Shown piece after piece: positions 9,201 through 17,209 of a stretch of 41,778 nt of DNA (position 1 is its first letter; every line of letters starts with the position of its first letter). The stretch spans positions 1 to 41,778 of the forward strand of contig WSXZ01000043.1 of assembly GCA_009773555.1 (NCBI GenBank). The letters run 5' to 3'. The notes under the pieces were generated by a model. That model made no database searches, was not told the DNA's origin, and worked only from the letters and a program-made list of their open reading frames with translations. Position numbers and translations under genes: made by a program. Source of the DNA: Methylocystaceae bacterium (GTDB taxonomy: Bacteria > Pseudomonadota > Alphaproteobacteria > Rhizobiales > Beijerinckiaceae).

Positions 9201-11709
9201 GCTCCGCCATGAAGAAAAGGCAGTTCTCGCCAGCGTCGGTGAGCGACGCCTGAGTGGCTCTGCAACGCGTCGGCGCCTCGCCGATCGACCACAGCTCGCC
9301 GCCGTCTTCACGCAGAAAAAGGAAGCGTCCGCGCGGGTGGGCGTGATCGTCCGGGCGCCGCGTCAAGTCGATCGGCGGGCCGCCGCGCGCCACGCCTTCG
9401 ATGCGCATGGCCCCCTGCCCGTCCTGAAACCACTCGCTGATCATCAGCCCGTTGGTCAGTTTCAGCGGCCGCGAGCCCGGCACGCCGCCAGCGCCGGTAA
9501 TGCCTTCAATCGTCACCTTCTGCGCGCGCGCAAGCCGTCCGAGAAGGAAGAGGACAAGGCCGAAGGCGACAATGCCGGCGTAGATCAGATATCCGCTGAC
9601 AAGATAGGCATAGGACGGCGGCCGCGTCTGCGACATCTGCTCGGCGGCGCTCCACGCCTTGTCCCATTCGGCGCCGCGCGGGATATAGAAGGGCAACAGC
9701 AGCGGCGCCCAGGTGCCAAAGCGGCGGATGCCTTCGGGGATCGCGCGGCTTGTTTGCGCCTTTCCAAGGAAGCGCGCGGCTTTCTCGTCGGCGACGTCGC
9801 CGCCGACGAAGGACAGATTGACGAGCGTCGCGACGCGCAGGCCCATGTGGTCGAACCAGATCAGCACCCGCAGGGCGTCATAGGCGAGAAGCGCCGTGAA
9901 AATGTCGAGGCTCCAGGCACGAAAATCGGAGTCCGGCAGGATGTAGCTCATCCAGCTCGCGACGCCGGTGCGGATGAGTCCGTCCTGATTGTACCAGGCG
10001 GGGTCGGGCGACGCTTTCAAGAAGGAATAAATCACCGGCGCCATCCACAGGCCCCAGCGCAAAACGCGCACGGCGTTTTCGATGAGCATGTCGAGGCCTT
10101 GCCAGCTCGCGAGTTGGCGAAGCGGCTGCAGGCTGCGCTGAACGAGCGCTGTAAGGAAGAAAAGATTGATCGAAAAGAGCGGCGCGGCGAACACCCATTG
10201 GATGACGCCCGAGAGCGACTCGTCGAACAGCAGCCTCACGCCGCCATCGACTCTGCCGAGATCCGTCGCGCCCCACTTCGAGAAGAGCGGTCGAATGACA
10301 TATTCGGTGATCGGGCGTCCGTCCGCGCCATAGTCGAGCGACGTGTAGGCGAAGAATTTCGCCGTGATGTTCTCGACCTGACCCGCGTCGAGATACCAGG
10401 CGACGGCGCCGGCGACGAGCGCGCCGAGAAGCGCGCCCAGCGAATAGACGCGCCAACTGCGCAGATGCTGCCGGCGCCCTTGCGTCAGCGCCGCGAAATC
10501 AAACGCCGCATCGACGCCGGCATAGGCGAGCGCTCCCGCGGCCGCGCCGAACAGAAACCGCCCGCTCCCACTCGCCTGGGGAAGCCCAATCATCAGGGCT
10601 AATCCGATGGCCGCGCCGGCGACCGCGCCGCGAAAATAGTTGGACGGATGCAGATAGAGCTCTTTGACGCGCGCAAAGAAGGGCGGAGTCGAATCGGTGC
10701 TCTCCACGATCGCGCGCGCGAGCGGAAAAAGCGCGGCGCCAATCAGCGCGCCGCCGATCGGGCCGGAGGCTGAAATGACGGCGACGGCGGGCGCAAAAGA
10801 CACGACCAGTCCAACCGCGAGCAGCAGCGCCATGAACACAAAGCCATAGACCGCGCCCTTTTCGGCGCCGGTCCGCCAGTCATGGAACACCACGACCTGC
10901 AGCGACGGCGTCGCGCGCAAAAGACCAGCCATCGCCTGGGTCACGAGATAGGTTTGGCCCCATAATCCTGCTTGCGCGAGCGCCGCCGCCACCGTCGCGA
11001 CCAGCGCCGTCACCGGATAGGGCAAATAAGGCGCGACGAAATACGAGACCGAGGTCGCGATGTAGGGCGTCAGCGAAGCGACGAAGGCCGAGGCGAGCAG
11101 AATGCTATGCGGACGCCATTGTCGGGGCAAAAAACGACCGAGCGCGAGGGGGATGCCGACGACAATCGATTCGTTGAGCAGAAACAGGACCAGCGTATGC
11201 CCGACGATTTTTCTGAAGGCCTCCGGAACGTCGAGGCCAAGGAGCAGCGCGCCGCCGATCTGCGCGACGGGCGGCGAGCCGAGCGCGATCAACAGGCTGA
11301 ACTGCAGCGGCAAAACGAAAAGGGCCGCGCGGACCGCCATGCGCGAACGCGCTCTCAGCGTGACGACTCCGGCAAGATAGAGAATGGTGGCGGTCGCCGC
11401 GCCGACCGGCGAGAGCCGGAACAGTTCGGCGAAAGTTTCAGGCGATCGCCACAACAGGCCTGCGCGGTCGCACAGCAGCGTAAATGTCGCGACAGCGAGG
11501 AAATCGACGGCGAAATCGGCCGCCTGGCGCGAGCTTTCCGAGGAGCGGCGCAGCACGAAAATCGTCGCGCCGGCGAAAAACCCGGCCACGATCGCATGCT
11601 CGCCGCCGCCAGCCGCCTCCAGCGCAGCAAAGACCGCAAAGCCCATGCCGATCAAAATGCGCTCGAACAATGCGCTGTTGACGTCCGATTCGCCGCGATT
11701 GACGGCCAT
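6238..11709 (-). CDS. Giant membrane protein with tandem GH94 modules (cyclic-glucan-synthase-like, no GT84)
   Basis: The protein is 1823 residues long. Residues 1 to ~730 are strongly hydrophobic with at least a dozen membrane-spanning stretches. Residues ~745-1050 (from TNGLMISEWFQDGQGAM) and ~1055-1340 (from RYAFSQDGR) are two GH94-type beta-sandwich modules. An (alpha/alpha)6 barrel follows, with YRDQLQD near 1391 (the motif carrying the general-acid Asp), HAAHQYIEGDACKWWH and GSGDWDDGMN near 1533. NdvB/Cgs proteins have this GH94 half but are ~2800 residues long and carry a GT84 polymerase domain, which I do not see here. It may be a membrane-tethered glycan phosphorylase or a chain-length-control partner of a synthase elsewhere. 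GGAGG lies ahead of the ATG at 11709. ackA follows by 23 bp. Confidence 0.8.
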   Translation of the reverse strand: MAVNRGESDVNSALFERILIGMGFAVFAALEAAGGGEHAIVAGFFAGATIFVLRRSSESSRQAADFAVDFLAVATFTLLCDRAGLLWRSPETFAELFRLSPVGAATATILYLAGVVTLRARSRMAVRAALFVLPLQFSLLIALGSPPVAQIGGALLLGLDVPEAFRKIVGHTLVLFLLNESIVVGIPLALGRFLPRQWRPHSILLASAFVASLTPYIATSVSYFVAPYLPYPVTALVATVAAALAQAGLWGQTYLVTQAMAGLLRATPSLQVVVFHDWRTGAEKGAVYGFVFMALLLAVGLVVSFAPAVAVISASGPIGGALIGAALFPLARAIVESTDSTPPFFARVKELYLHPSNYFRGAVAGAAIGLALMIGLPQASGSGRFLFGAAAGALAYAGVDAAFDFAALTQGRRQHLRSWRVYSLGALLGALVAGAVAWYLDAGQVENITAKFFAYTSLDYGADGRPITEYVIRPLFSKWGATDLGRVDGGVRLLFDESLSGVIQWVFAAPLFSINLFFLTALVQRSLQPLRQLASWQGLDMLIENAVRVLRWGLWMAPVIYSFLKASPDPAWYNQDGLIRTGVASWMSYILPDSDFRAWSLDIFTALLAYDALRVLIWFDHMGLRVATLVNLSFVGGDVADEKAARFLGKAQTSRAIPEGIRRFGTWAPLLLPFYIPRGAEWDKAWSAAEQMSQTRPPSYAYLVSGYLIYAGIVAFGLVLFLLGRLARAQKVTIEGITGAGGVPGSRPLKLTNGLMISEWFQDGQGAMRIEGVARGGPPIDLTRRPDDHAHPRGRFLFLREDGGELWSIGEAPTRCRATQASLTDAGENCLFFMAERNGFAIEARVSLAADEAVEITRLKIVNLEQRHRKLMLASLREWVLNETGVELRDAAYNGIHIGTWYVRSLNAIFAQNRLLKGGARRQSDRRLSPEIGFHAIGAGADAKISVVGYEDVKSRFYGMGSTYAPDSLLGLAAPRDPKDEGLLYGFEPCASLRVEVELPAAGATELIMVDGWARDMGRATDSIARHLRIAPVAPETLNKALSRRRGLILPPPPKKPRYAFSQDGRSVALAPGTPRPFGHVIANAFGQGAVLTNDGEIFSFHGNSRLNSFTPFRMGEGRMAPAGQRIYVYDLARTDAHSPTFVPLRRRDAEYQVTFSPGAAVFRAERDHLELEMTVFVSPTQPIEFKILKIRNKTDHERLLQITPSMEIVLAETPNESLGVLESIIDENVHSIYFRNPRNNFVQGWAFVTTSIPAEFAETSRRRFLGHESRDPYLPYMVEHGHPDAGAPAHERKVAAFSGAIDVPAGEEAVVVVALGQTTTIEDAKRLADYARDPQHAYAELAANARAWDEQLSVLRIKTNRPDFDRLVNDWLPYQLLAARLWGRTGPSQRSGATGYRDQLQDVIPLIHLAPERARAQILLHAAHQYIEGDACKWWHRAPNGGTGLADRTHSSDPHLWLPYVTVRYVRGSGDYAILDEVETFLEASPVPKDQEGEATVPLTSRDKDTLLGHCARGIDWTLDRFGAHGLPLMGSGDWDDGMNLVGDEGRGESVWLGFFLHGILLDMAPLFEAKGDADRAERYRERAAKLRTALETCWRGDRYIRAYADDGEELAPMSAMTSSWPTLARAVDAARGREAIENALAVLGLGDRVLLVHPPFDEHSKPYPGRSAEYPPGVRENGGQYSHGVSWFVDALAKLAAQAQQDGDSRAADELFRKAFETWIAISPISKLASPAAADIYGLPPHQQPADVYNGEGYEGRGGWSWYTGAAARMLSAAYALLGLEFENGELQPRPDAFQPKGELRLERVDYLGKTFEAEKRRRVW

Positions 11710-11866
11710 GGATTCCCTCCGCGCCCTTGTTGAATCCGGCGTTTTTTAACGTTAATGGCCGGAATCAGCGGCGATCGTATGGAATCCCTTGCCGGAGCCG
11801 GGGGAAAAAGTCGACTCCCCGCTTCCCTTCGTCGCGCTTGCGCTTCGCACCGCCGCCGAGAGCCGC

Positions 11867-11872
11867 TATAGT
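11867..11872 (+). promoter_or_regulatory. Possible -10 element (TATAGT) for the 11927 gene
   Basis: TATAGT lies 55 bp before the ATG at 11927, inside the divergent space between two genes. A weak -35 match (CTTCGC) sits 18 bp upstream. Its position favours the ATG at 11927 over the longer frame starting at 11789. Confidence 0.3.
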
Positions 11873-11926
11873 CCACAACGCTTTAATGCCCCGGACGCGC
11901 TACGAGGGCCTCAGCGAGTGGACGAC

Positions 11927-12664
11927 ATGGAAGAGCCCCTGCCCGCGCCGCCAGCCGACACTCGCGTCGCAGACCAACCGCACGCGTCCGCCGCCACGCC
12001 CGCCGAGCGTCTATCGCTTCTCGTCGAGCGCGAGCGCGTCGCCCGCAAAGGCCCGGCGGGTTCGCTGGACGAGCGTATGGCCAGTCTGTCCGGCGCGCTG
12101 CGCCGCGCGCGCCTCGAGAACGCGGAGCGCTCCGCCGCCATTTCCGATTTACGCGCCGCGGAAATAGCCCGGCTGGAGATGCTTGGCGAGGCTCTGTCGC
12201 CGGTTTTGGCGCAGGTGCCGCGCGATTGCGACATTTTCGACGTTGGCGTTGCGCCCGCCGAGCGCCCGCGCCTGTTCATCGACCAGATCGGCTTCGTCGA
12301 GATGGATCGCGACCGGCGGACCTATCGCTTTCTCCAGGATACGCGCCACGGCCGGGTGACGCTTCGCGAGAGCGACAGCATCGAAGACCTCGTCGAAGCG
12401 ATCACCAGCTACATCGCGCATCGCCTGATCGAGCGCGAAAAGGCGCTGGCGGTCGATTATGCGAGCGGCGGCGCGGCGCAGGCGCTTGGCGTGAAGAACG
12501 CCGCAGCGCGCGAGAGGGCGAACGCGCGCGAAAACGACAAATCCCTCTTTGAGAAAATAACTCGCGCAGCCGCGTTCATCGCCGAGTTTTTTGGCGCAGC
12601 CGCCTTCTTCGGCCTCTTGGCGGTCCTGGCGGCATGGATCTATCGCGCTTATTTCGCCACATGA
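11927..12664 (+). CDS. Conserved hypothetical protein with C-terminal membrane anchor
   Basis: 245 residues of unknown function. The first ~45 residues are Pro/Ala-rich. Residues ~30-100 are charged and helical, probably coiled coil, around LDERMASLSGALRRARLENAE. A compact domain follows (DIFDVGVAPAERPRLFIDQI to ESDSIEDLVEAITSYIAHR), in which the wording about a protein surface is plain but no catalytic motif appears. One hydrophobic helix near the C-terminus (FFGAAAFFGLLAVLAAWIY) should anchor it in the inner membrane with the bulk in the cytoplasm. I have the impression that this domain recurs in Rhizobiales, but no search was run. The ATG at 11927 is chosen over the frame start at 11789 because of GAGTGG ahead of it and a promoter-like element at 11867. 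It is divergent from the GH94 gene. Confidence 0.65.
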   Translation: MEEPLPAPPADTRVADQPHASAATPAERLSLLVERERVARKGPAGSLDERMASLSGALRRARLENAERSAAISDLRAAEIARLEMLGEALSPVLAQVPRDCDIFDVGVAPAERPRLFIDQIGFVEMDRDRRTYRFLQDTRHGRVTLRESDSIEDLVEAITSYIAHRLIEREKALAVDYASGGAAQALGVKNAAARERANARENDKSLFEKITRAAAFIAEFFGAAAFFGLLAVLAAWIYRAYFAT

Positions 12665-12681
12665 ATTGGAACTCATCTAAT

Positions 12682-13449
12682 TCAATGAATGCAGCCAAGA
12701 TAAACTTTCCCAAAACGCCTTTGGGCGGCTTCTAATAATTTGCGCGGACATAATTCGCTTAGATGCAAACCAAAGCCTATCATTTCGAAACTCGCTGACT
12801 CGATCAGATCGTTTTCTTGATCGTGCTGATCACTTTTGTGTCCCAAAAAGAAAGAATGGCGCAAGCGTGCCCATAGCTCGAACCCAATTTCGATCGCTAG
12901 CCCGGCGGGGTATCCGCTATCTTCGTCGACGGCGACCGATTTTCTGAACAAGCCCATTTCTTCGAGAAGCATTGTGCCCATCAGGTGGGCGCAATAGTCG
13001 GCAGCTTGTACGCCAGCACACTCCACTGAGTCTTGCCCAAGGTGACAAACAAAGCGATCGGCGTGGATCCTCATCAGCTCCCGATCGACAGTCAATTCAT
13101 TATCAAAAAAAACATTGAAACGTCCTGATATTCGGCAAGATTCAACGGTGATTGCTAATGCTTTAAATATTTCTGAGCCTAAGGAATCTCGTCGGTCTGT
13201 TGGGATGACAACGAATCCACACTTACAATGCTCGAATACTACCGCCCCGACTGCGGCGCGCAATCGAATGTTTTGTTCATTTCCCGCCATCTTTGCGCTG
13301 CTCTTATATTCCGTCGCAACCGGGTCGAAACCCTCCCCGCGGATTGCAGCACGAATTATCGGGGTGAGATCACACTCCGAATAAACGTATGCCCCTACAA
13401 TAAAACCGCCGTTTTCCCGAATGCTTTCGTCACAATAGAAGTTGATCAC
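12682..13449 (-). CDS. DUF3800 domain protein
   Basis: 255 residues. The DUF3800 pattern is visible: YCDES at residues 5-9, an acidic-Lys element TEYKSS near 46-51, FFDNE near 114-118 and GVQAADYCAHLMG at 146-158. The family is proposed to have an RNase H-like fold with acidic residues at an active site, and is frequent on mobile elements and near phage-defence genes; its biochemical role is not established. The GTG start overlaps the TGA of the metallophosphoesterase gene (GTGA), giving translational coupling. Base composition is clearly more AT-rich than the flanking genes, which suggests recent acquisition. It is convergent with the 11927 gene, 17 bp away. No other defence gene is adjacent. 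Confidence 0.8.
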   Translation of the reverse strand: MINFYCDESIRENGGFIVGAYVYSECDLTPIIRAAIRGEGFDPVATEYKSSAKMAGNEQNIRLRAAVGAVVFEHCKCGFVVIPTDRRDSLGSEIFKALAITVESCRISGRFNVFFDNELTVDRELMRIHADRFVCHLGQDSVECAGVQAADYCAHLMGTMLLEEMGLFRKSVAVDEDSGYPAGLAIEIGFELWARLRHSFFLGHKSDQHDQENDLIESASFEMIGFGLHLSELCPRKLLEAAQRRFGKVYLGCIH

Positions 13450-14333
13450 TTCAAAAGCTCGCGTGATACTAAGTCGACCACCTCGCCCGTGTCGTCCAGC
13501 CCTCGTGTGCGCATAACGATACGGAGTCCGTCAGCTTCGCGCTCGATCTGGTAAAGATTATAGGCGGCGCCCGGATAATGCCCGCCGGGGCGCGCCGAAG
13601 CCGACGCGACGCCGACGACAGGCGTCGCGGCGCCGGGCCCTGGCAGACGATGCAGACTCGGCTTGTGATTGTGCCCATGCAGAATGAGCTCAGCGCCATG
13701 ACGCGCGATGACGCTTTCGAATGCCGCCGCATCTTCGAGCCCACGCAGCCGCCTGGCGCCGCCGACATGCGGCGGGTGGTGAAGACAGACAACGCGCGCA
13801 AGTCCTTCCGCCTTGGCGCGTTCCAGCAGATCCGCGAGCGCCGCCAGCTGAGTCGTCCCGAGCCGCCCGGAAGCGACGAAAGGCGCCGTCGGCACGCCGG
13901 TGTCGAGACCGATCAGCGCGACGCCGCCGCGCCGGCGCAAATAGGGAAAGCCCGCGACTTCGCTCTCGCTGCTCGTCCAAGGCGCGAAAACCTCCCGAAC
14001 GAGATCGGTGACGCTCGCCACATAAGCGTCGTGATTTCCGGGCGTGAAGCTCACGTCGCCTGGGGCGCCGAGAGAGGCGAGCCAGTCTTTGGCGAGCGCG
14101 ATTTCGCCGGGAAGTCCGATGTTGACGATGTCGCCGGTCATGACGACATGGTCGGGCGCCTGCGCTTTGATGTCCGCGACGATCTTGGCGAGCACGCCCA
14201 TATCGTGCTGATCGCCGCGCTTATAAAGCCAGTTCACATAGCCCGTGACGCGCTTGCCAAGGAGCTCGGCGAGATTGGGCCGAGGAATTGGGCCGATATG
14301 CGCGTCGGAAAGATGAGCGAGCCGGAAGTTCAA
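13446..14333 (-). CDS. Metallophosphoesterase (Icc/CpdA-like)
   Basis: 295 residues with the full calcineurin-type metal site: HLSDAHIG at residues 7-14, VMTGDIVN, the GNHDAY motif, CLHHPPH and LHGHNH. Such enzymes hydrolyse phosphodiesters, often cyclic nucleotides, using two metal ions in the cytoplasm; the substrate here is unknown. The start is a TTG at 14333. The same frame meets a TAG only three codons upstream, and the first metal motif begins at residue 7, so no other start is possible. AGGA sits three bases ahead of it. The 3' end overlaps the DUF3800 gene by four bases. Confidence 0.88.
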   Translation of the reverse strand: MNFRLAHLSDAHIGPIPRPNLAELLGKRVTGYVNWLYKRGDQHDMGVLAKIVADIKAQAPDHVVMTGDIVNIGLPGEIALAKDWLASLGAPGDVSFTPGNHDAYVASVTDLVREVFAPWTSSESEVAGFPYLRRRGGVALIGLDTGVPTAPFVASGRLGTTQLAALADLLERAKAEGLARVVCLHHPPHVGGARRLRGLEDAAAFESVIARHGAELILHGHNHKPSLHRLPGPGAATPVVGVASASARPGGHYPGAAYNLYQIEREADGLRIVMRTRGLDDTGEVVDLVSRELLK

Positions 14334-14446
14334 GAATCCTCGCTAACTGCCTGTTGCGCGCGCGGCGCTTTCTTCATCGGAATGGGTCAGCGACACTAGA
14401 GCTTTCGGGCGTCATTTGCCATAGTTTCGGGCGATCGGAGGCAGTT

Positions 14447-14893
14447 TTGACGAAGCCTGAAGAAGCGCGCGCGGCGCCATCGAAGCGCACCCGCTTTACG
14501 TCGCGACTCATCGCTTTGGGCGCACGCTTTCAGCGTCCCATGACCCTGGGCGTGCGCGGCCTCGTCCTCGACGCAAGAAACCGCGTGCTGCTGGTCCGGC
14601 ACACTTATGTGGAGGGCTTTTACTTGCCGGGCGGCGGCGTCGAAAGCGGCGAAACGCTTGCGGAGGCGCTCGAGCGCGAGCTGAGCGAGGAGGCGAATGT
14701 CCTGCTCGATGCGCCGCCCGTCGCGCTTTACGTCGTGCGCGCGTTCCGCCTCACCCAGCCGCGCGCCCCTGATCGCGAGATCGCAGAGGCGGACTTCTTC
14801 GCGCTCGACGCTCTGCCAGCGGCTACGACGGCAGGAACGCGGGCGCGACTGTCCGAGGCGCTGGAGAACACGCCTGTCTCACCCTATTGGTGA
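14447..14893 (+). CDS. NUDIX hydrolase
   Basis: 148 residues. The Nudix box G-x5-E-x7-R-E-x2-E-E is complete in GGVESGETLAEALERELSEE, preceded by VLLVRHTYVEGFYLPGGG. It should hydrolyse a nucleoside diphosphate linked to another moiety; the substrate cannot be read from the sequence. The start is taken as the TTG at 14447, with a perfect GGAGG at 14437-14441. The open frame extends further back to 14288, but that would run into the oppositely oriented metallophosphoesterase gene. The 3' end overlaps the convergent GNAT gene by 15 bp. Confidence 0.85.
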   Translation: MTKPEEARAAPSKRTRFTSRLIALGARFQRPMTLGVRGLVLDARNRVLLVRHTYVEGFYLPGGGVESGETLAEALERELSEEANVLLDAPPVALYVVRAFRLTQPRAPDREIAEADFFALDALPAATTAGTRARLSEALENTPVSPYW

Positions 14894-15454
14894 ACGCGTG
14901 ACGCAGCCGGCTCCGGCGCACAAGGCGTTCAGATCGCGCCAGCCATAAGCGATGTCGGGAAGGACGACGCCCTCAATGTCCCACACGCCCTCGACGCCGA
15001 CGGGCTCCGCGCCCAGCGCTTCATAAAAGCCGCGGGCCTTCGGCGAGTCGCGCAAAACCCAAACGGCTGCGCTCGCACAGCCGGCGGAAATCAGATGCGC
15101 CGCAAGCCGCTCGATCAAGCGCCTGCCCAATCCACGGCGTTGTGCGCGCAGCAGCAGGTAGATCGACGCGATTTCGCCCTGGAAGCCAAGCGGAACGAGC
15201 TTTGGGTTGGACTGGCGACTGCACCGGGCGAAACCCACCGGCGTCTCGCCCTCGCAAGCGATGAACACGGCCTCAGCGCCTTCGCTCGAGCCGATTCGCT
15301 CCCGCCAGCGCCGCGTCCAATCGTCGAGATTAATCGAGGCCAGCGCGTCGGCGCGCATTACCCCGAGGTAGGTCTCCCGCCAGGCCTTGGCGTGGAGTTC
15401 GGCGATGGATCGGGCGTCCTCAATGCCTGCCCGGCGCAAGCGATACTCCGCCAT
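14879..15454 (-). CDS. GNAT family N-acetyltransferase
   Basis: 191 residues with a GNAT fold. The acetyl-CoA pyrophosphate-binding region is RAQRRGLGRRLIERLAAHL (R/Q-x-x-G-x-G/A type) near residues 110-128. It is preceded by GEIASIYLLLRAQ and followed by the C-terminal motif SPKARGFYEALGAEPVG. The substrate is unknown. The ATG at 15454 has GGAGAGGGG close upstream and begins the conserved MAEYRLRRAG; the longer frame to 15565 is not needed. It is convergent with the NUDIX gene (15 bp overlap) and divergent from the second GNAT gene. Confidence 0.85.
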   Translation of the reverse strand: MAEYRLRRAGIEDARSIAELHAKAWRETYLGVMRADALASINLDDWTRRWRERIGSSEGAEAVFIACEGETPVGFARCSRQSNPKLVPLGFQGEIASIYLLLRAQRRGLGRRLIERLAAHLISAGCASAAVWVLRDSPKARGFYEALGAEPVGVEGVWDIEGVVLPDIAYGWRDLNALCAGAGCVTRSPIG

Positions 15455-15563
15455 TGGCCCCTCTCCGCCCATAGCGTCGCATGACGTCATGCCGCGGCGC
15501 AACGAGAGGTTTTGCCGCGCAGACGGCGCGTGATATGGCCTGCGCCCAGGGTCAAGCCGCCAC

Positions 15564-16061
15564 ATGATCGATCTCGCCGTAAAATTTGCGCCGCTGACGG
15601 CAGCAGACGACGCGCATATCGAAAAGCTCGACGAACGCGCGTTCGGTCCGGGCCGGTATGCGCGTACGGCCTATCGCTTGCGAGAAGGCGTCGAGCCGGA
15701 CCGTTCGCTGTCCTTTGTCGCGCGGATCGGCACGCTGCTTGTCGGAGCGAACCGCATGACGCCCATCCTCGTCGGGTCAACGCCAGCGCTTTTGCTTGGA
15801 CCGCTGACGGTGGAGCCGGCGTTTCGTCAGCAGCGCGTCGGCGAGACGCTCGTCAAATATTCGCTGGACGCCGCGCGCGGCGCCGGACATGGGCTCGTCC
15901 TGCTCGTCGGCGACGAGGACTATTATGCGCGGCTGGGATTCGCGCCTGTGCCGCGGGGTAAAATCACGATGCCCGGTCCCGTGGACCCGGAGCGCCTGCT
16001 CTATTGCGAACTCCGCCCTGGCGCGCTCGCTGAGGCGGGCGGCAGGATGCGGCGCGCATGA
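15564..16061 (+). CDS. GNAT family N-acetyltransferase (YhbS-like)
   Basis: 165 residues. LLGPLTVEPAFRQQRVGETLVK carries the acetyl-CoA-binding R/Q-x-x-G-x-G/A element, followed by the C-terminal YYARLGFAPVPRG typical of YhbS-like acetyltransferases. These are cytoplasmic enzymes of mostly unknown substrate. The ATG at 15564 begins MIDLAVKFAPLTAADDAHIE. The stop overlaps the start of zapE (ATGA), so the pair is probably co-translated. Confidence 0.85.
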   Translation: MIDLAVKFAPLTAADDAHIEKLDERAFGPGRYARTAYRLREGVEPDRSLSFVARIGTLLVGANRMTPILVGSTPALLLGPLTVEPAFRQQRVGETLVKYSLDAARGAGHGLVLLVGDEDYYARLGFAPVPRGKITMPGPVDPERLLYCELRPGALAEAGGRMRRA

Positions 16062-17209
16062 CGTCGCGCGCGCAGACCATCATCGAGAAATATGACGCGC
16101 TCGTCGCGCAAGGCGCGCTGGAGCGCGACGCGTCGCAGCGCGCAGCGATCGAGCGGCTGCAAGCGCTCGCCGACGCTCTCGCGGGCCGCAGGCCGAAAAG
16201 CGCCAGTGTGACGCATGCGCTCCTCGCAACCTTTCGCCCTCGAGGGCGGCCGGCGCGAGGCCTCTACCTCTGGGGATCGGTCGGGCGCGGCAAAACCTTT
16301 TTGATGAACCTGTTCTTCGGCGCGCTTCCGATCGAAAAGAAGCGGCGCGCACATTTTCACGCCTTCATGGCGGATGTGCACGATCGGCTGCATCGGCTGC
16401 GTCAGAAGTCCCATAATAGCGACGCCGATCCGGTGAGCTGCGTGGCGCAGCAAATCGCGCAGGAAACCCGTGTGCTCTGCTTCGATGAGTTCGCCGTGCA
16501 CGATATCGCGGACGCCTCAATCGTCGCACGGCTGTTTTCGTCGCTGCTCGCGTCGGGCGTCGTCATTGTCGCGACGTCGAACGTCGAGCCTTCGCGCCTT
16601 TACGAAGGCGGCCGCAATCGCGATCTGTTCCTGCCCTTTATCGCCATGTTGCAGGAGCGAATGGACATTCTGCGTCTCGAAGCGCCGAATGACTATCGGC
16701 AGCGGCGCGAAGATCTCGGGCAGGTCTATTTTACGCCCGCCGACTCTTGCGCGCGATCGGCGATTGACGCGCTCTATGCGACGCTCGCAGGCGGCGCGGC
16801 GGAAACGCCTACGATAATTGAGGTCAAGCGACGCCGCATCGAGATTCCACAGACGGCGGGCCGCGTGGCGCGTCTGAGCTTCGCGGCGCTCTGCGGTCAA
16901 CCGCTGTCGGCGGCGGACTATATGGCGATCGCGGAGAGGTTCGACGCAGTGATCGTCGAAGACGTTCCAGCGATGGCGCCTGAACAGCGGAACGAAGCGC
17001 GCCGCTTCATCACGTTGATCGATGTCCTTTACGAGGCGCGCGCCCTCCTGGTCGTTTCCGCTGCGGCGGAGCCTTCCCAACTCTACTGCGTGGGCTTTGG
17101 CGCCGAGGCGCGCGAATTCGAGCGCGCGGCCTCTCGACTAATGGAAATGCGGGGCAAAGATTACATCGACGCCCGCGCGGCGCTCATGGCTTCGACATGC
17201 AGTCCTTGA
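16058..17209 (+). CDS. zapE: Cell division protein ZapE (AFG1-like ATPase)
   Basis: 383 residues, matching the AFG1/ZapE family length. Walker A is GSVGRGKT within LYLWGSVGRGKTFLMNLFF (residues ~68-86), followed by RRAHFHAFMADVHDRLH. Walker B is LCFDEFAVHDIADA. Later family features are TSNVEPSRLYEGGRNRDLFLPF and GKDYIDARAALM at the C-terminus. ZapE is a P-loop ATPase that binds FtsZ at constricting septa; AFG1 relatives act in mitochondrial protein quality control. It overlaps the upstream GNAT gene by four bases and the convergent small secreted protein gene by 26 bp at the 3' end. Confidence 0.92.
   Translation: MTSRAQTIIEKYDALVAQGALERDASQRAAIERLQALADALAGRRPKSASVTHALLATFRPRGRPARGLYLWGSVGRGKTFLMNLFFGALPIEKKRRAHFHAFMADVHDRLHRLRQKSHNSDADPVSCVAQQIAQETRVLCFDEFAVHDIADASIVARLFSSLLASGVVIVATSNVEPSRLYEGGRNRDLFLPFIAMLQERMDILRLEAPNDYRQRREDLGQVYFTPADSCARSAIDALYATLAGGAAETPTIIEVKRRRIEIPQTAGRVARLSFAALCGQPLSAADYMAIAERFDAVIVEDVPAMAPEQRNEARRFITLIDVLYEARALLVVSAAAEPSQLYCVGFGAEAREFERAASRLMEMRGKDYIDARAALMASTCSP

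Noticed and set aside
8404-10602. 732-residue open frame on the plus strand
   Set aside because: It lies wholly antisense to the GH94 gene, is very Arg/Ala-rich and has no domain text. It is a shadow frame of high-GC coding DNA.
6238-11709. Calling the giant gene ndvB (cyclic beta-1,2-glucan synthase)
   Set aside because: The GT84 glycosyltransferase half and about 1000 residues of the usual length are missing.
12682-14333. DUF3800 plus metallophosphoesterase as a new defence system
   Set aside because: The metallophosphoesterase is of housekeeping type and composition, and no other defence, toxin or mobility gene is nearby. Two overlapping genes alone do not support a system.
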